In this document: piece after piece, positions 60,096 through 64,000 of the stretch | How the letters are laid out: every line of letters begins with the position of its first letter | Position numbering within the stretch: the stretch's first letter is position 1 | From: Aureispira sp. CCB-QB1 | GTDB taxonomy: Bacteria > Bacteroidota > Bacteroidia > Chitinophagales > Saprospiraceae | Assembly (NCBI RefSeq): GCF_000724545.1 | Contig: NZ_JHBV01000049.1 | Span: forward strand, 79,076 to 143,075 | Direction of reading: 5' to 3' | Length of the DNA: 64,000 bases | Notes under the pieces: generated by a model | What the model saw: the letters and a program-made list of their open reading frames with translations, nothing else | What the model was told of the DNA's origin: nothing | Databases searched by the model: none | Translations under genes and position numbers: made by a program

Positions 60096-63000
60096 ATGAA
60101 AAAAAAGATACACTTTATTGTAGTACATTATAAGGTAATGATGTTGTGCCTTTGTTTTTTTCTTTTGTTTGAGAATCAAAATTTGAGAGCAGAAGGAACA
60201 TCAGCTGTGATGCCCAACAATACTAATGGCACCGCATTATTTGTGCGATTTGATCTTGGTATGGGACCATATAGAGGCGCTATTTCAGAAAATATTCTAA
60301 AAATAAGCATCAACGATCATACTGTAGAAAACCTTTATTTGGGACTCAATGCTTGGGAACGAATTACCAACCAACCTGTCACAGATGGTTTTTATAGAAT
60401 TGTAGATCCGCTTGGGGTAGAGGTAGTTCCTCCCACACCAATCCCTGTAGCTGGACCAGGATTTATTGCAACCTATGCACAAGCGGTAGCAGGTCCCAAT
60501 GTAAATGGGCTCAACCCAGCGGGATATCCTCCTATTGTTTTTAATCCAACTGTCAATGGAGATTATCGAGTAGAGTTGTACCGAAGTACTGATGGAGGAG
60601 CTACTACAGTAGTGGGGGGAGCCCCTAGCGAAATGTTTTTTCCCTACTTTGATTTTACCGTAGCGGAGGCAAACAATACCGTTTATTCAGGGCGATTGCA
60701 TTGTCAACGGTGGTCTTTCATTACTTATGATCCAGCCGATCCTGCATTTGCACCCAATTCCGCTTTTTCTTACGAAGGAGATTATTATGCATATACTGCC
60801 GACAGTTCAGTTTTGAGGGTTAATTTTGAGCCAGGTTTTAGACCATTGGGGTATATCTTAGCAATGAATAAGTATGGAATTAGGAATACAGGTAACTTTG
60901 CTGTAGATAGAGTTAGTGAATATACAGGTGCTGCGGCTCCACCATTAACTAATGGATATGAAGTTTTTTTGACAGTGCCAGATACCAATATATTTGCTGT
61001 CGCTCCTCCTTCTAGTGCGCCAGTTATTCCTAGCAAAATTTATGGTTGTCCAGGCAATTATTTTATTCCCTTGTTTGTTCCTGATCCAGGGGATATTGCG
61101 ATACTATTAGATTTAAACGGAACAGCTGGTTTTCAAGCTGGAACAGCCGATCGAATTATAGAAATTTATGACTTAACGTCAGGCAATCATGTAATCAATT
61201 GGAATGGATTAGATGGTTTAGGAGCTCCAGTCAATGGCAATATTAGCTTTAATATTACAGTCACACTGTTTAGAGGACGAACCAATATACCAATGCATGA
61301 TGCAGAAGTAAATATCAATGGTTTTTCTGTAACAGCAATTTTTCCTTCCTTGGGTACCAGAAAATTATATTGGGACGATGCTACTGTGGCTGATTTTGGA
61401 ACTTGTGGTGTCGAAGCTACCGACAATATCACAGGAATAGGAGTAGCTACAACAAATATGCTAGAGGGGGCGGCAGGCCCTACACATGCGTGGAATGGTG
61501 GAGCAACATTTGCCGTTCCTGGACCTACTTCAGGAAATGGAACAACTACAGCTCCTTTGTGCGATGATTTTGGAAATGCGAGAACAATCAATACTTGGTT
61601 TTGGTCTTATGATGTATCTTCTATCCCTTTTGCTAGAACGACGCCTAACTGTGATTTGGATGGTGATGGTATCGCTGATGATATAGACATTGATGATGAT
61701 AATGATGGTATTTTGGATCTGATAGAACATCCCATAGACCCTTTACTAGATTTGGATGGTGATGGCATTCCTGATTATTTAGATCCTAATTTCCCAGGAT
61801 TTGTGGATGCTAATATGGATGGTGTCAATGATAACTTTGATGCCGATGGAGATGCTGTTATCAATTCCTTTGATTTAGATGCCGATAACGATGGTATTGC
61901 CGATTTAGTAGAAGCTGGTGGGGTTGATACGGATGGAAATGGACTAATAGATATCACTACAGACTCTGACGGAGATGGATTGATGGATGTATATGATGAC
62001 GAGTTTACCTATCCATCTAGAGTTCCGATAACAACAGGAACCATACAATACAATGCAGCCGATGATTGTCAAACTGTTGCTGCACCTACCCATAATATTG
62101 TTTTTAATTCTGGCAATATAGATGCAAGTTCTGATGTGTTTCTTGTATTTGATCTAGAAGGAGATTATGGGGCAGATTTTGAGGCGTTTACTGTAACAGG
62201 AGAAGAAGGAGTAAGTATTGGCGGTGTTTTTAATAGACAAAATTCTAATAATCCTGCTTATGTAGATTGTGATGTTAATGGAATGCAATTCATCATTACA
62301 ATAACCCAAGCAAATTGGAATAGATGGAATGATGATAATGTTGTCAATCTAACGATTCAAGCCAATGCAGATGTCAACCTGTGTACCAATGTTTCATGTA
62401 TTAGAAATGTGAGAGCCTTGCACAATTTCCAAATGATGAATTGTAATAGAATTCCTTCTCCTTCACATGTTATAGAAGTTAACTCTGGAACCGTTGATGT
62501 CACTAGTCCTGTTAATTTTACGTTCACATTGCAAGGTGATTATGGAGCAGATTTTGAACAATTTACATTGGCAGGAGAAGGAGGAACGCCAATTGGAGGC
62601 ACTTTTAATCGTCAAAATTCAGACAATCCTACTTATACCGATTGCTCTAGTCCAGGGATGAACTTTACAGTTACAATCCCACAAGCTGATTGGAACCTTT
62701 GGAATGATGATGGAATTATCACAATCACTTTACAAGCCAATGCAGATGTAAACTTTTGCGACTTTACTTCTTGTATTAGTAACTTAAACTTTTTTATCCC
62801 AACGGCTTCTCTAGGAGTAGATATTGCTAATAATAATACAGACAATGACTTGCTGCCAGATTTCTTAGATGTAGATTCTGATAACGATGGCATTCCAGAT
62901 GTGGTAGAAACAGGGGGAACAGATATTAATGGAGATGGTCGTGTTGATAATTATGCAGATTCGGATGATGATGGTTGGAATGATATTGTTGACGGTGATG

Positions 63001-64000
63001 TAGGAAATGATGGTAATTCTGAAAATCTTGCCAATGTATTGGTTATTACCAATGGAGATGGTAATGCCGATGGAATTCCCGATAGTTATCCAAATAAAGA
63101 TGCCGATAAAGATGGCTTATTAAATCACTTAGACTTAGATGCGGATAACGATGGTGTTCCAGATGTGGTAGAAGCTGGTGGAACCGATGTGAATGGAGAT
63201 GGACGTGCAGATAATTATGCCGATGCGGATGGTGACGGCTTTAATGATGTGGTCGATGGTGATCCAACCAATGAATTAACATTAGGAACAGATATAAATG
63301 GAGCGAATACAGCAAATGCACTGGTACAAACAGGCGTAGATGGGAACAGTGACGGAGTTCCAGATTCATACCCTACTGGAGATACAGATCGAGATGGCTT
63401 ATTGAATCATCTGGACTTAGATGCAGACAATGATGGCATTCCAGATGTAGTAGAGGCTGGTGGTACTGATGTAAATGGTGATGGTCGTGCTGATAGTTAT
63501 GCCGACAGCGATAACGATGGTTTTAATGATGTGGTCGATGGTGATCCAACGAATGTATTGGCTTTAGCAGATGATAGTAACGGCTCTAATACTGGCAATG
63601 CATTATTAGTGACAGGGGCAGATGGTGATAATAATGGAACTCCTGATACTTATCCAAACGATGATTTAGACGGTGATGGCATTTTAAATATGCTTGATTT
63701 AGATGCGGACAACGATGGTATTTTGGATATCGAAGAAGCAGGCGGAACGGATGCGAATAGAGATGGTCAAGAAGATGCTTATGTGGATGCGGATGGAGAT
63801 GGCTTTAATGATGTAGTAGATGGCGATCCAACCAATGCATTGGCAGCAGGAACCGATACGAATGGAGCGAATAGTGCCAATGCGACTACTCGAACAGGAG
63901 CTGATACCGATGGTGACGGTGCACCGAATAGCTATCCAAATGACAACCAAGATGGTGATAACAATTATAATTTCTTGGACATAGATGCGGACAATGATGG
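60096..64000 (+). CDS. Giant secreted adhesin-like protein with TSP3-type calcium repeats (3' end outside window)
   Basis: An open frame of at least 1301 codons from the ATG at 60096, without a stop in the window. A signal peptide (KVMMLCLCFFLLFENQNLRA) is followed by about 500 residues of unrecognised beta-rich sequence. Thrombospondin type 3-like acidic loops start at 61653 (DLDGDGIADDIDIDDDNDG). Two tandem modules of roughly 115-125 residues follow (62051-62420 and 62443-62790, both with GDYGADFE and FNRQNS). From 62874 a long array begins, whose units reach 94 residues (282 bases). These repeats bind Ca2+ and stiffen surface fibres. A type 9 secretion C-terminal signal is expected beyond the window but not seen. 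Confidence 0.88.
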   Translation, partial: MKKKIHFIVVHYKVMMLCLCFFLLFENQNLRAEGTSAVMPNNTNGTALFVRFDLGMGPYRGAISENILKISINDHTVENLYLGLNAWERITNQPVTDGFYRIVDPLGVEVVPPTPIPVAGPGFIATYAQAVAGPNVNGLNPAGYPPIVFNPTVNGDYRVELYRSTDGGATTVVGGAPSEMFFPYFDFTVAEANNTVYSGRLHCQRWSFITYDPADPAFAPNSAFSYEGDYYAYTADSSVLRVNFEPGFRPLGYILAMNKYGIRNTGNFAVDRVSEYTGAAAPPLTNGYEVFLTVPDTNIFAVAPPSSAPVIPSKIYGCPGNYFIPLFVPDPGDIAILLDLNGTAGFQAGTADRIIEIYDLTSGNHVINWNGLDGLGAPVNGNISFNITVTLFRGRTNIPMHDAEVNINGFSVTAIFPSLGTRKLYWDDATVADFGTCGVEATDNITGIGVATTNMLEGAAGPTHAWNGGATFAVPGPTSGNGTTTAPLCDDFGNARTINTWFWSYDVSSIPFARTTPNCDLDGDGIADDIDIDDDNDGILDLIEHPIDPLLDLDGDGIPDYLDPNFPGFVDANMDGVNDNFDADGDAVINSFDLDADNDGIADLVEAGGVDTDGNGLIDITTDSDGDGLMDVYDDEFTYPSRVPITTGTIQYNAADDCQTVAAPTHNIVFNSGNIDASSDVFLVFDLEGDYGADFEAFTVTGEEGVSIGGVFNRQNSNNPAYVDCDVNGMQFIITITQANWNRWNDDNVVNLTIQANADVNLCTNVSCIRNVRALHNFQMMNCNRIPSPSHVIEVNSGTVDVTSPVNFTFTLQGDYGADFEQFTLAGEGGTPIGGTFNRQNSDNPTYTDCSSPGMNFTVTIPQADWNLWNDDGIITITLQANADVNFCDFTSCISNLNFFIPTASLGVDIANNNTDNDLLPDFLDVDSDNDGIPDVVETGGTDINGDGRVDNYADSDDDGWNDIVDGDVGNDGNSENLANVLVITNGDGNADGIPDSYPNKDADKDGLLNHLDLDADNDGVPDVVEAGGTDVNGDGRADNYADADGDGFNDVVDGDPTNELTLGTDINGANTANALVQTGVDGNSDGVPDSYPTGDTDRDGLLNHLDLDADNDGIPDVVEAGGTDVNGDGRADSYADSDNDGFNDVVDGDPTNVLALADDSNGSNTGNALLVTGADGDNNGTPDTYPNDDLDGDGILNMLDLDADNDGILDIEEAGGTDANRDGQEDAYVDADGDGFNDVVDGDPTNALAAGTDTNGANSANATTRTGADTDGDGAPNSYPNDNQDGDNNYNFLDIDADND
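62874..64000 (+). repeat. Tandem coding repeats of 282 bp in the adhesin gene
   Basis: The GAT codon that precedes the (A/S)-DNDG loop recurs at 62874, 63138, 63420, 63702 and 63984. The first interval is 264 bases and the next three are exactly 282. Each unit reads DNDGIPDVVEAGGTDVNGDG, then YADxDxDGFNDVVDGDPTN, then xTGxDxNxDGxPDSYP. The array continues out of the window. Confidence 0.85.

Noticed and set aside
62874..64000. Regular repeats suggesting a CRISPR array
   Set aside because: Units are 264-282 bases, stay in one reading frame, and encode acidic calcium loops; this is a protein repeat.

Overview
The window reads as an AT-rich Bacteroidota chromosome, most likely a marine saprospirian of the Aureispira/Saprospira type. 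This placement is inferred from several things: secreted lipoproteins with Bacteroidota-style lipoboxes, a FISUMP-domain lipoprotein, DUF6089-type and other outer-membrane barrels, DUF4369/TlpA lipoproteins, a CHAT-TPR secreted protein, a TSP3-repeat giant adhesin, Bacteroidota-type -7 boxes (TAnnTTTG), and AT-rich start regions without Shine-Dalgarno sequences. No rRNA, CRISPR array, complete insertion sequence or prophage was seen. One tRNA (Leu, UAG) is present.

Layout. 1-9.7 kb: the end of an ECF sigma factor, a TerC membrane protein, a lipoprotein, a tandem pair of MscS channels, a DUF2201/VWA protein, an aromatic amino acid decarboxylase, a PEBP protein and an AraC regulator. 9.9-20.5 kb: a member of an unrecognised helical family (here called the EKRYF family), SanA, a GNAT enzyme, the radical SAM protein ArsS, a TlpA-like lipoprotein, an outer-membrane barrel, and an ABC ATPase followed by an LRR protein with a BRCT-like insert. 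20.7-35.4 kb: RidA, a secreted CHAT-TPR protein, a Crp/Fnr regulator, an Rpn nuclease, a RetSat/CrtI-type oxidoreductase, a nitroreductase, a TPR protein, a two-lobed retropepsin-like protein with altered active sites, and a secreted VWA protein. 36-42.2 kb: an ankyrin operon, an SRPBCC protein, a MORN/TonB lipoprotein, and a gene broken by a frameshift in a run of eight A. 43-53 kb: a second EKRYF paralogue, two ArsR-type regulators, and housekeeping genes (tig, tRNA-Leu, NlpC/P60, MFS, hemB, surE). 53.4-64 kb: two surface or secreted proteins, small unknown genes, an HNH-type nuclease candidate, a DEAD-box helicase and the first 3.9 kb of a giant secreted adhesin whose end lies beyond the window.

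The most striking non-coding signal is a family of intergenic palindromic elements. Three near-identical 144-bp copies lie at 9793-9936, 29723-29866 and 55832-55975. Their outer ends read ACTCCGTTGA/TCAACGGAGT and an inner 17-bp inverted repeat is conserved. A related copy at 14411-14574 has both ends changed to CTTCGTGG/CCACGAAG, so pairing is kept. An expanded copy lies at 59331-59572, and short fragments sit in several other gaps.

Most genes stand alone or in short units bounded by visible terminators, so functional linkage is limited. The units that look co-transcribed are ABC ATPase-LRR, 36073-37670 (unknown plus ankyrin), 53427-55182 (barrel plus endonuclease/phosphatase fold), and 55974-56513 (two small unknown genes). 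Regulation is visible only as a few promoter boxes, terminators, and a 22-bp perfect inverted repeat next to the decarboxylase start codon.
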